DNA of 64,000 nt, taken from Loigolactobacillus binensis (GTDB lineage Bacteria > Bacillota > Bacilli > Lactobacillales > Lactobacillaceae). The notes beneath the pieces were generated by a model, which was given only the letters and a program-made list of their open reading frames with translations, was not told the origin of the DNA and made no database searches. The translations under genes and the position numbers were made by a program. Location of the stretch: NCBI RefSeq assembly GCF_005405165.1, contig NZ_BJDN01000005.1, positions 79,151 through 143,150 of the forward strand, in the 5' to 3' direction. Numbering within the stretch: position 1 is the first letter of the stretch; every line of letters starts with the position of its first letter. This document shows, in pieces, positions 44,392-52,943 of the stretch.

Positions 44392-44806
44392 ATTTTTAAT
44401 TGAACTGTCGGAGGAGCTCCTCATGCCGTTAAATGAAGACTTACCGATATTGGTACTGATCTCCTTTGCTGGGACTTCTAATAATACAGCCAGTAGTAGC
44501 TCGATCATGATCAGCCAACAAAACAAGACTGTTACCCACTTATCTGAACACCAAAAACAACTGCCCCACAATGACAAAATAGTGCGGTATGATCCAATGA
44601 TCAATTTATGAATCACTGAGTACCTGGAAACCCGACCATTCCAATCAATTAAATAATATAAGCTTGTGGCCACCATTATGCGGAAAATCCTATTAAAGCT
44701 TGCCACTGCAACAAAACCATCAACAGGATACTGTACAGCCAGACGACCAGGCAGTCATTAGTTGCTGATTGCCTGGTCGTCTTATTTATGGTCGCCGAAT
44801 TAGCAA
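44392..44806. other. Sparse region, one weak small frame
   Basis: A 62-codon plus-strand frame (44423-44611) has GGAGGAGCTCCTC before its ATG but its product shows no recognisable fold and is Ser/Asn-rich at the middle. It may be a remnant. A hairpin (44741-44787) closes the region. No other gene is convincing. Confidence 0.35.
44741..44787. terminator. Terminator hairpin
   Basis: AGACGACCAGGCA and TGCCTGGTCGTCT arms enclose a 15-base loop and are followed by TATTTATGG. It can serve the minus-strand oxidoreductase fragment as well. Confidence 0.7.
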
Positions 44807-45784
44807 CTAGTCAAACGGAAATTTCATCCCCCACGCGTTGCGCACGCTATCCATAATATGACTGACATCATGGGACAAGGCCAACTGACCGTCGTCGTGA
44901 CCGGCCGCGATATAGCGCTGCATGTCGCGAACTTCATATTGCAAAGCAGCATTAGCGTCACCGGCAGTCAAAGTTTCAGTGGTAGAAAGATGCGCGTCAG
45001 CGGTGTAAGTGATCTTCGCGGTCGTAGCCCGCGGGTAGTTGTCGATCTCAACGTAACCTTTAGTCCCGGAAACAACGCCGCGTTTCGGTTGTTTGGCACG
45101 CAGGGATAAGGCCATCACTGCTAGTTGTTGTTGCGCGTTTTTCAGAACGATCCCTGATTGCTCATCCACACCAGTTTCAAAAAACTTAGCAGTAGTCAGC
45201 GTCACATTTGGTTGGGAAGCCAAAAACGAACGAGCAAAAGCAGTGGCATAACCGCCAATATCCAGTAAGGCACCGCCGGCTAGGTCTTTATTAAAGAAAC
45301 GATTCTGCGGATCATAGTCTTTCAAACTACCAAAATTGACCTGCACCAGATTGATGGCACCGAGTTTACCGGCAGCGATCAAGGCTTGGACCTGTTGGTA
45401 GATCGGCATGTGGAACAAGGTCAACCCTTCAGTCAGGATCAGTCCTTTGTCTTTAGCCAGTTGGGCCACTTCATCAAATTGCTTAGCATTAACGGTGATC
45501 GCTTTTTCAGCAAAAACGTGCTTGCCAGCATTTAAGGCTTTTTTGATGTATGGATAATGGAAGGTGTGGGGTGTGGCAATGTAAATAATGTCCACGTTAG
45601 GATCAGCGATCAGTGCCTCCGGCTTGACCGTTATCGGTGGCTTTGCCGCTTTGATCTTCGCCAGCTTCCCAGTGATCAGCTCCTTCGGTTTGATCACCGT
45701 ATTGGATACACTGTACGCGCTGATCTCCGCCTTAACGATCCTACCTGCGATCATTGGCTTGACGAAACGCTGGATTCGGATCAA
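44807..45784 (-). pseudogene. Gfo/Idh/MocA oxidoreductase, 5' end lost and replaced by antisense MMPL sequence
   Basis: From about residue 55 the frame is a normal Gfo/Idh/MocA oxidoreductase: EALIADPNVDIIYIATPHTFHY, the active EKAITVNAKQF, and the C-terminal substrate domain ending WGMKFPFD. The N-terminal Rossmann strand with GxGxxG is missing. Instead residues 1-55 come from reading the opposite strand of an MMPL transporter fragment (45588-45800). Without the nucleotide-binding loop it is almost surely inactive. A gene finder would call it intact at 325 residues. Confidence 0.8.
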
Positions 45785-45800
45785 GTCTGGCTTACATTAA
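45588..45800 (+). pseudogene. MMPL-family transporter, 3'-terminal fragment
   Basis: The plus strand encodes ISASGLTVIGGFAALIFASFPVISSFGLITVLDTLYALISALTILPAIIGL and a short basic tail, the last membrane segments of an MMPL/RND-type lipid exporter. The rest of that gene (normally over 700 residues) is absent. It keeps its stop and terminator (45813-45857). It meets the truncated oxidoreductase tail to tail near 45597-45615. Confidence 0.75.
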
Positions 45801-45812
45801 ATTCAACGCTAC

Positions 45813-45857
45813 TAAAAAGTCGGTATTCCTGTTTATTAGCCAGGAATGCCGACTTTT
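45813..45857 (+). terminator. Terminator
   Basis: AAAAAGTCGGTATTCCTG and CAGGAATGCCGACTTTTT arms form a stem with U tail after the MMPL fragment and serve the convergent serine hydrolase gene too. Confidence 0.85.
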
Positions 45858-45885
45858 TGATTCCGTATTACCCTAATCAGTTAAA

Positions 45886-46923
45886 TCATAATTTCAACTG
45901 CCGATAGATCTGTTGTGAATCGTGTGCCAGCGACAGATCAGAACGATGATTAGTTAGTAAGATCACCCCTGATTTGCCGTCACGGCTCATAGATAAGCCA
46001 ACTTCGTAACCACCTTCAACACCGTGACTGACTACAAAATCACGATAGCTGTATAATCCGCCGCGATAACTGCCATCAGTGGCGTCAAAAAGAGTGGCCA
46101 CATTGGCAGCCGTCAGAAAACGGCCTTGCTGAATCGCCTGTTCTAAATGAAAAAGATCAGTGGCGTCACTATACATGTTGCCGGTACCTAGTTTGGCGTT
46201 TAATTCTGCCTGCGTTTCGCCATGCCGCTGAAGATAAGGCAAATACGCGTAGGTAGTCGTGTAGCCGATCGCAGCGTGCTGTTCTTTTTTAAAATCATTG
46301 ACCATAAAGCCAGTATGCTGCAAGTTTAACGGCTTAAGTAGCCGCTGCCGCACCACAGTTTGGTAACTTTTGCCTGTAAGCCGTTCAACGATCCCTGCCA
46401 ACAACGTGTAATTAACGGGTTGATAATTATGCTGACCAATTTGTTTGACCTTAACGTGTTTAACTGCAAAAGCGATGATTTGCCGATCGGACATCATTTT
46501 TTGGGGTTGCACACTGCTGTACAAGCCAGAATTCATGTCCAATACTTGGCGTAAGGTTATCTTCTTACTCTGCGCAATTTGTGGGTAATAACGGCTTAGT
46601 GGCGTATTTAACTGCACCTTGCCGGCTTGAACTAATTGCATAAATAACACTGCCGTGAACACCTTTTGCACGGACGCCAATTGGTAGCACGACCCAATCG
46701 TATTGCGCTGTAAATGAAACAAATTAGCATTGGCGTAACCAGAACTGTACTGTAATAACGTGTGCCCGTTATGAACGATCAAAGCCGTGCCAATAAAATG
46801 ATGAGCCGTTAACTGTTGACGAACCTTGACAACCGTTGCGCCATCTGGCGTGGCCGCCTGCACCGAACTCGCCCCAACTAACAACACGCAGAGCATTCCC
46901 AATAAGGCCATTAGTCGTTTCAT
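45886..46923 (-). CDS. Secreted serine hydrolase, beta-lactamase/class C PBP family
   Basis: The 345-residue product has a signal peptide (MKRLMALLGMLCVLLVGASSVQA then ATPDG). The mature part shows the SxxK motif in YQLASVQKVFTAVL near residue 87, YQPVNYTLLAG as the YxN motif, and a late HGVEGGYEVGLS in place of the KTG. It probably acts on cell-wall peptides or esters outside the cell. ATG 46923 is chosen because AGAGG is 12 bases upstream; a start at 46935 would leave no spacing. Confidence 0.85.
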   Translation of the reverse strand: MKRLMALLGMLCVLLVGASSVQAATPDGATVVKVRQQLTAHHFIGTALIVHNGHTLLQYSSGYANANLFHLQRNTIGSCYQLASVQKVFTAVLFMQLVQAGKVQLNTPLSRYYPQIAQSKKITLRQVLDMNSGLYSSVQPQKMMSDRQIIAFAVKHVKVKQIGQHNYQPVNYTLLAGIVERLTGKSYQTVVRQRLLKPLNLQHTGFMVNDFKKEQHAAIGYTTTYAYLPYLQRHGETQAELNAKLGTGNMYSDATDLFHLEQAIQQGRFLTAANVATLFDATDGSYRGGLYSYRDFVVSHGVEGGYEVGLSMSRDGKSGVILLTNHRSDLSLAHDSQQIYRQLKL

Positions 46924-47259
46924 ACCGTGAATCATCCTCTTATTTTAAGCCTCAAGCAACGAGCAAGAACGGCCTGATTTTACCACAAAAATGTGGCTAA
47001 TGTTTTAATTAGGCAACGGCAAAACACTGATTCTTGAGTTCACTCGCTGATCTATAATTAAGTTCACCAAGCTAATTAACACTAACGCTAGAAAGCAAGG
47101 CTTGAATAATGCAAGTAATTTTAGTTATGGGTGCCCCTTCACCGACTACTCAAGTCTTTCCGCAGTTCGCGTGATGCACTTAAATATATCCAAGAACAGA
47201 TCAGTAAATTGACCGGTACCACTTTGAACCGCTCAAATATAAGGCGGTATGAACACATT

Positions 47260-48207
47260 TCACCCCACTTGATTAATCGGTGCATGCGCCGTAAACGCCG
47301 CAATATTGTCGCCTACCATTTTGATCAAGCGCTGCCGCGTCTCAAGACCACGCCAGCCTATGTGGGGTGTCACAATCACATTAGGTAACGTAAACAGTGG
47401 ACTATCATCGGGAAGCGGCTCAACTTCTTGAACGTCCAACCCAGCGCCAGCAATTACATGCTGCTGGAGTGCAGTGATCAAAGCCGCTTCATCAATCAGA
47501 CCGCCACGAGCAGTATTGATCAAAAAGGCCGTTGGTTTCATCGTCTTGAGCAGCTTGGCGTTCACCATATGCTGGGTTGCGGTTGTTAGTGGTAGATTCA
47601 GTGAGACAAAATCACTTTGAGCGAATAAGTTCTCTTGGGTCGTAAAATGAATCCCCGCGATATCTTCACGTGGCGTGCGGGTAGCAACTAAAATAGTCAT
47701 TTCCATTGCCCGCGCAACCTTGATAATTGCGCGCCCAATATGGCCATACCCCACGACACCCAATGTTTTACCGTTTAATTCAACATGCTTGACCAGCAAA
47801 TGTTGCTCAAAATTAGCATGATCGCCTAACGCCAGCATTCCCAGCTGTGTCTGCATGGAACTTGCTAGGCTTAGCATCAGCATAATCGCCGTGTGGGCTA
47901 CTCGTTGTGTACTGTATTCAGGAATATTGGTGAGCGTAATATGTTGCTCACGCAAGGCCGACAAGTCAAAGTTATTGTACCCAGTACCAGCCTCTACAAT
48001 CATCTGAACCGATTCTGGTAGCTGGCGAATCAAATCGCCGGGCATCGAAAGTTCTTTGGTCACTAGGATCGTAGCACCCTGTGCGCGCTCAATAATTTGT
48101 GTCGGTGTCGATGATTCATATACCGAGACGTCTGCCGCAATGGTGTGCCAATCGAGTTGCTGATCGTAGTTGACTTGCTCGCCGTTTAAAACCACAATTT
48201 TTGTCAT
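47260..48207 (-). CDS. D-isomer-specific 2-hydroxyacid dehydrogenase
   Basis: The 315-residue enzyme has the NAD loop VGYGHIGRAIIKVARAMEM (GxGxxG) near residue 153. INTARGGLIDEAALITAL supplies the conserved Arg, EVEPLPDDSPLF the Glu, and TPHIGWRGLETR the active His. It reduces 2-oxo acids to D-2-hydroxy acids or the reverse. It resembles the glycerate/phosphoglycerate-type group rather than fermentative D-lactate dehydrogenase. TAGGAGGGC precedes the ATG. Confidence 0.9.
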   Translation of the reverse strand: MTKIVVLNGEQVNYDQQLDWHTIAADVSVYESSTPTQIIERAQGATILVTKELSMPGDLIRQLPESVQMIVEAGTGYNNFDLSALREQHITLTNIPEYSTQRVAHTAIMLMLSLASSMQTQLGMLALGDHANFEQHLLVKHVELNGKTLGVVGYGHIGRAIIKVARAMEMTILVATRTPREDIAGIHFTTQENLFAQSDFVSLNLPLTTATQHMVNAKLLKTMKPTAFLINTARGGLIDEAALITALQQHVIAGAGLDVQEVEPLPDDSPLFTLPNVIVTPHIGWRGLETRQRLIKMVGDNIAAFTAHAPINQVG

Positions 48208-48639
48208 CTTTAAAGCCCTCCTATTATTAGCTGATCATCAAATATAAACCTGACTTACTAAATAAAGCGCTACTTAACACTAAGCAACGTTTGGATACCT
48301 TGATAAATCACAGTATAAACCACCTGATCAGGGTAAAGCTTGCTAGATCGTTAATTTATTTCGTGTTCTCAGAAACTGCGTAGCTAAAAATTAAAAAGCC
48401 AAGTTGGCCCATTGTTCAGCGGTCAGTTCACAGCGGTGAATAATTATTAGCTTCAGTCCTTTTACTTTAGCATATCAAGATTTGGACTAAAGACAACTAT
48501 TTTTGTTTTTGAAGCCACAGCTTAGTCCCACGCAGATTATTTTTTACTTTTAATAAGTTGAGTAATAACGCATTTTATTAAATCGGCCTTTAGTTGTTTC
48601 GTTCCATGTGGAACATTAATTTCAGGCTCACTACCACCA
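48208..48639. other. Gene-poor gap with a parS-like palindrome
   Basis: GTTCCATGTGGAAC (48601-48614) is a perfect palindrome close to the parS consensus. On the minus strand a short frame ending at 48391 reads HRCELTAEQWANLAF, possibly the tail of a lost gene. No intact gene is seen. Confidence 0.4.
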
Positions 48640-49401
48640 TTAACTAACAAAGTCATAAACGGTTTTAACAAAGAAGATCAACAAAACGATGATAATGATC
48701 GGCCGTGCAATTGCACTGCCATAGCGTTTATAGTACCGTGCGCCTAAATGATTGCCGACAATGCTAAAGATACCGGCGACGATTCCTAAGAGAAACAGAA
48801 TTTTACCACCATTTAAATAGACCAACAACGCAGTGATATTAGTGGCCAAATTGATCACTTTGGTATTGCCAGCCGCCAAATCAATTGGTAAATGCGCTAA
48901 GCCCGTCAGTAATAATAGTAGAAAAGTGCCTGTACCTGGGCCGTAGAAACCATCATAAATACCTAAGGTCAAGGCGATCACCAGGGTCCAACTAAATTGC
49001 CGCTGACTTAGTGTTGTAAGTGCTAATGGATTAGCGTGCAGCGCGTGACGATTCAGTAACAAATAAAGTGCCGTTGCCGGTAAAACGATCAATAAAATCA
49101 AGCGAAAATAGTAATCGGATAATTGCAATGCGATCAGGGCACCGATAAACGAACCGATGATCGCTGTGATCGCCGATAAAAAAGCTAACTTGAGCCGAAT
49201 ATAGCCACTGCGGGCAAATTCAAAGGTTGCAACGGCGGTCCCCATTGCCGAAGACACTTTATTAGTCCCTACCGCAAAATGTACCGGAATCCCCGTCATA
49301 ATATAGGCAGGTAAGGAAATCAAGCCGCCACCACCAGCAATCGCATCCACAAAACCGGCCAAGAAAACCAAGGGGCACACGATCAAAAATTCATTTAGCA
49401 T
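48640..49401 (-). CDS. TSUP family permease (TauE/SafE-like)
   Basis: The 253-residue membrane protein has about eight hydrophobic segments and the TSUP signature: LAGFVDAIAGGGGLISLPAYIMTGIPVHFAVGTNKVSSAMGT in the first half and GIYDGFYGPGTGTFLLLLLTGLAHLPIDLAAGNTKVINLATNITALLVYL in the second, an inverted repeat pair. Family members move sulfite, sulfoacetate or other small anions. No sulfur gene is adjacent, so the substrate is open. Confidence 0.9.
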   Translation of the reverse strand: MLNEFLIVCPLVFLAGFVDAIAGGGGLISLPAYIMTGIPVHFAVGTNKVSSAMGTAVATFEFARSGYIRLKLAFLSAITAIIGSFIGALIALQLSDYYFRLILLIVLPATALYLLLNRHALHANPLALTTLSQRQFSWTLVIALTLGIYDGFYGPGTGTFLLLLLTGLAHLPIDLAAGNTKVINLATNITALLVYLNGGKILFLLGIVAGIFSIVGNHLGARYYKRYGSAIARPIIIIVLLIFFVKTVYDFVS

Positions 49402-49584
49402 CTGCTCATCTCATTATTTTTTAATATTAATATCATCTAAAACCAATATAGCAGAAATTGCCGGTTGCAACAGCCTTTTCTAGTGTTATTTTTAACTATT
49501 TTTTTCGCCGACTACCTCAATAGACTAAAAAAAGTTAACCGCTTTCCAACTAACTTTGTTAGAATATGTATTAGAGACGACCTA

Positions 49585-49880
49585 ATGACTTTATTAGCTA
49601 TCTTTACTGGTATTGTGCCTTAGCTAATTATTATTTACTGACTGGCCAAACTTATTCGTTATTATTAGGCAGTCTTATTCAAGCCAGTTTGCTGATCAGC
49701 ACCTTGATCGCCGTCTTAGGCTATCGTGGATCCCGGTGGCGACATGATTACGAACACCGCGGTTACAGAATTTTCACTCTACGCTTTGCATTGATTTTGT
49801 TTTCTTGTCTCGGTAACGTTGCTGTTTTTGGTGGTTACATTACTCAATTTATTTGGATGTTTAAAGCAACTTTGAATTAG
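49585..49880 (+). pseudogene. Small membrane protein gene with probable frameshift
   Basis: A frame from ATG 49585 reads MTLLAIFTGIV and stops early at 49621. In the next frame the sequence continues ALANYYLLTGQTYSLLLGSLIQASLL...VFGGYITQFIWMFKATLN to 49880. Joining the two gives about 98 residues with three hydrophobic segments. A single missing base near 49617 (GTGCC for GTGGCC) would explain it. Sequencing error or a lost gene both fit. The rest of 49402-49960 holds only promoters. Confidence 0.45.
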
Positions 49881-49960
49881 GTATTTCACTAATATTTTTT
49901 CACCAGCGAAACGCCTATACTGGATGTAGTTTTTTATTAAGAAAGATAGGTGAACCCATC

Positions 49961-50941
49961 ATGGCACATTTTCACATTGATCACGCGGCGTTAACTGGCC
50001 AGCAAGAAACGCCGGCCAGCGCGGCGCAGCCAAAGGAGGAATTCCCCAACGTATTCGATTATCCCGATTTTATTGAAATGCGGCCGCAGCTCCGTCAGGC
50101 GGTCCATACAGTAGCTGAAGAATCCTTCGACCACCCTGTTTTACCGGTCCAAATCGAGCATATGGCCGTGGCCTTGGAAGAACAATTAGAACAAGAAACA
50201 CGTAAATACGAGGCCCAAAAGGTCGTCTTTGTCAATCAGAAAACTGAGTGCAATGATTTATTGCGTTTGTACACTCAAGTCCTACAAGTGATCAGTCGGC
50301 ATCCCGACCCTAACAATACTGATATTGAGGATCTGATCTTTGCAGTGGATCAAACGCGCCAAGCATTACAGAAATTACCGGAAAAAGCCGGTGTCGGGCC
50401 TTTATACGACCCTGATGAGACACGCGCACTTATTCCAGCTACATTTTATGATTTCGTTATTCGCCGCTTAGCACATCCCTACTATATCAACGATTATCAT
50501 GAATTACGGCTCAAGGACTTATCGACGGAAGGCCAGCAATATGTAGCGCGCTTATCCGCTTATGCCTTTCGCGACTGGGATGCCTATTTGACCCACGAAT
50601 ATGATGCACAACATATCATTAAAAACGAAAAGCAGCTAAACGATCAAGTTTACTACACTAAATTAGAAGAAATCGAATTAAAATACGCTGACAAGGCCTA
50701 TGCACAGATCTTCGCTGACACATTCAATGATTTTACGGCGATTTTAAAACCAAACTACCTGAAGCGTTTTGACATTCATACCACCCCTATTCCAGAAGCA
50801 AATGCGGTATTATGCAAAAGTCTAACTAGAATCATCCTTAAGCGTTTCCTAGTTGACGCTCAAGGCTACGAACACGTTATGGATGAACCGATCAAGCAGA
50901 TCAAAACTAAATACGCCTTTTATTTGGAAAATTTTTCATGA
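49961..50941 (+). CDS. Hypothetical 326-residue protein
   Basis: The family is not recognised. The protein is soluble, acidic and largely helical. It has a predicted coiled-coil-like run MAVALEEQLEQETRKYEAQKVVF near residues 70-92 and the later YINDYHELRLKDLSTEGQQYVARL. It lacks signal and membrane segments and has no obvious catalytic motif. AGGTG lies 8 bases before the ATG. It is followed 20 bases later by another unknown gene on the same strand, likely co-transcribed. Confidence 0.65.
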   Translation: MAHFHIDHAALTGQQETPASAAQPKEEFPNVFDYPDFIEMRPQLRQAVHTVAEESFDHPVLPVQIEHMAVALEEQLEQETRKYEAQKVVFVNQKTECNDLLRLYTQVLQVISRHPDPNNTDIEDLIFAVDQTRQALQKLPEKAGVGPLYDPDETRALIPATFYDFVIRRLAHPYYINDYHELRLKDLSTEGQQYVARLSAYAFRDWDAYLTHEYDAQHIIKNEKQLNDQVYYTKLEEIELKYADKAYAQIFADTFNDFTAILKPNYLKRFDIHTTPIPEANAVLCKSLTRIILKRFLVDAQGYEHVMDEPIKQIKTKYAFYLENFS

Positions 50942-50961
50942 ATCATTAAGGAGCCTTTGCC

Positions 50962-51360
50962 ATGAATTTATCCGCTGAACCTGGCAGTCCCGAATTTGAG
51001 AACGCCATTTTTATTCTGCACCAACCGCTTACTGCTAAAACTGCGCCACTATTCGTTTTTCATGACAACGTGACGCCAGAACCGATGGATGCTGAAGCTT
51101 GGGCCATGCCGGCCTATTTAAGCGAAGGCTTCAATCTATTCTGCGTTTTTGCACAGAACATGGGCACCAACTGGTCGGCCACTTTTGCGCAGGTCACGAT
51201 CGAAAATGGTAACGAGGTGACTAGTATGTCGAATGTTGTCCCCACGGGCTCTGGTTTTAATGCCATTGCCCACGTTGACCGCCACGCCGCCATTGAACTT
51301 TTAGCCTACTTTGAAACCCTGGCCGCCAGTAATTTAGGCCATTGGGAAATGGGCGCTTAA
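50962..51360 (+). CDS. Hypothetical 132-residue protein, paired with the gene before it
   Basis: The family is not recognised. The protein has a mixed strand/helix pattern (FVFHDNVTPEPMDAEAWAMPAYL, FNLFCVFAQNMGTNWSATFAQVTIENG) that suggests a small alpha/beta domain, acidic and soluble. AAGGAGCC precedes the ATG by 8 bases. The two-gene unit with the 326-residue protein has no other partner, so no function is offered. Confidence 0.6.
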   Translation: MNLSAEPGSPEFENAIFILHQPLTAKTAPLFVFHDNVTPEPMDAEAWAMPAYLSEGFNLFCVFAQNMGTNWSATFAQVTIENGNEVTSMSNVVPTGSGFNAIAHVDRHAAIELLAYFETLAASNLGHWEMGA

Positions 51361-51424
51361 AGGAGCCGCAGCATAAATGATTTATGCTTGCAGCTCCTTA
51401 TTTATATTTACCCTAGGTAGCGCA

Positions 51425-52018
51425 TCATTTTAGGCTTTGCAAAACTAATTGTGCTGGTGAGCGGTGCCGTGATTGATAAATGATCGCCGCAACTTGGGCC
51501 ACCGATAGTTCAGGCTCATGTAATACCCAAAAAACTAAAATATCAAAAAGTCCGCCAATAATGAGTTCACGCAAAAATGAGCTAGGCACATCAGGCAAGC
51601 CTGTGTTGCCAGTGGCCAGTGTCGGTGCAATATAGCGTTTCAGTTGCTGCCGTAATTTTAGAATAAACTGCTGATCACCATTTTCCCCTAACAGAACCTG
51701 ATAGGCCGTGAATTTTGCTTTGATCGCTGTAGTTAGTGCTCGATACACGGCTTGTTCTTGAGCGGGGCTAAAAGTTGCTAACCAGTTTGCTGGTAACGGC
51801 TGAACTACCACAGTTAAAGCCGCGATCAATTCGGTTTCTAAGGCTGTGATCGCCGCCGGTAGATCAACAAAATGCAGATAAAAAGTACCCCGATTAAGCG
51901 CTAATTTTTGCGTAACTTCTGTAACCGTTAATGCCCGCAACGGTTTAGTCGCCGCCAATTCCACGATTGCTGCCAAAATTCGTTCGTGTGTTGCAGTGAA
52001 GGTCATGCGTTTAGTCAA
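51425..52018 (-). CDS. TetR-family regulator
   Basis: The 197-residue protein has an N-terminal TetR helix-turn-helix (ERILAAIVELAATKPLRALTVTEVTQKLALNRGTFYLHFVDLPAAI), the NRGTFYLHF form typical of the family, and a ligand domain behind it. The start is TTG 52018 with AAAGGGG 7 bases upstream; an ATG at 52006 is possible. It is divergent from an SDR gene, with two palindromes between them. It probably represses the SDR gene and itself. Confidence 0.88.
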   Translation of the reverse strand: MTKRMTFTATHERILAAIVELAATKPLRALTVTEVTQKLALNRGTFYLHFVDLPAAITALETELIAALTVVVQPLPANWLATFSPAQEQAVYRALTTAIKAKFTAYQVLLGENGDQQFILKLRQQLKRYIAPTLATGNTGLPDVPSSFLRELIIGGLFDILVFWVLHEPELSVAQVAAIIYQSRHRSPAQLVLQSLK

Positions 52019-52044
52019 AGAATCAACCCCTTTCAAGCTTTCAC

Positions 52045-52069
52045 TCAACAAATCAATTGTAATTGTTGA
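52045..52069. promoter_or_regulatory. Inverted repeat near the TetR gene start
   Basis: TCAACAA (52045-52051) and TTGTTGA (52063-52069) flank an 11-base spacer just upstream of the TetR start, a candidate autoregulatory site. Confidence 0.45.
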
Positions 52070-52095
52070 TTGCTTCCCGTGGTTACAGGAACTAC

Positions 52096-52116
52096 ACTAC
52101 CATTATACTTGGTAGT
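52096..52116. promoter_or_regulatory. TetR-type operator over the SDR promoter
   Basis: ACTACCA (52096-52102) and TGGTAGT (52110-52116) flank TTATACT, which contains a TATACT -10 box (52104-52109). A repressor bound here would block the SDR promoter. Confidence 0.65.
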
Positions 52117-52147
52117 ATACACATCTGAACTAGAAGGAGCTGTTGAC

Positions 52148-52921
52148 ATGCCAGAAACAACCGTTATTATTGGCGCGGATCAAGGATTAGGTCTCGCCAT
52201 CGCCCACGAATTTGGCGCTCACGATCATAAAATAATTTTAGTTGCTAGAAATCAGGCCAAATTAGTGCAGGCCCACGCTAAATTAACTGCGGCTAACATT
52301 ACCAGCACCTATTTAGTCGCTGATATTGCGCAATTAGATCAAATTGAGCCCTTGTTCCAAACACTGCAAGCCAAAAACGAAACGATCACTAACCTAATCT
52401 TCAACGTTGGTGATACTCATTTGGATAATTCACTTAACGGCTCGTTAGCCACGATCCAACAAACATTTCAATTAAACGTTTTAAGCGCGATTCAAGCCGT
52501 GCGCGCGTTTTTAAACCATTCGACGACCACGCAAAAGCGCGCGATTATTTTCACCGGCGGTGGTGCCACTATTCGACCGACAAATACGGCGGCCACACTA
52601 TCACTAACCAAGGCCGCATTACGCAGCTATGCACTGACCTTACATCAACAGCTGGCCGACGAAAATGTTTTTGTCAGCATCGTGACGGTACAAGGTATTG
52701 TGGGCCTGACCGCCGCCACTCAACCCCAAAAAATCGCAGCGGCCTACTGGCAGTTATTCAGCGATCGCCAGCTGGCGGAGCTATGCTATCCGGCGCAACA
52801 AACTGAATCCGAATTTACGCAGCTAAAACAATTACTTAAGGATCCTGTTGCGCGGGAACAATTATTCCAAAAACAACCAGAACTAGCGGCAAAGTTAAAA
52901 CCATTGCTCGCTGAAAAATAG
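52148..52921 (+). CDS. Short-chain dehydrogenase/reductase, divergent active site
   Basis: The 257-residue protein has the SDR Rossmann start VIIGADQGLGLAIAHEFG and the NVGDT segment in place of NNAG. In the catalytic area FTGGGATIRPTNTAATLSLTKAALRSYAL keeps the Lys, but the usual Tyr (YxxxK) is Leu and no Ser stands at the usual spot. It may bind NAD(P) without standard chemistry. ATG 52148 with AGAAGGAG upstream is used; the frame opens 26 codons earlier. It is divergent from TetR. Confidence 0.82.
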   Translation: MPETTVIIGADQGLGLAIAHEFGAHDHKIILVARNQAKLVQAHAKLTAANITSTYLVADIAQLDQIEPLFQTLQAKNETITNLIFNVGDTHLDNSLNGSLATIQQTFQLNVLSAIQAVRAFLNHSTTTQKRAIIFTGGGATIRPTNTAATLSLTKAALRSYALTLHQQLADENVFVSIVTVQGIVGLTAATQPQKIAAAYWQLFSDRQLAELCYPAQQTESEFTQLKQLLKDPVAREQLFQKQPELAAKLKPLLAEK

Positions 52922-52943
52922 ATAGCGCACCGCTAAATCACGA

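Noticed and set aside
44341..44706. 121-codon minus-strand frame
   Set aside because: It overlaps the DUF2798 gene end, has atypical Cys/Trp/Ser content and lacks a start signal.
45557..45907. 116-codon plus-strand frame across the oxidoreductase/MMPL junction
   Set aside because: It is in a different frame from the genuine MMPL fragment and reads through both gene remains.
47109..47270. Short frames MQVILVMGAPS and SRDALKYIQEQISKLTG in different frames before the 2-hydroxyacid dehydrogenase gene
   Set aside because: They could be relics of a small P-loop protein, but no convincing motif or continuous frame supports a call.
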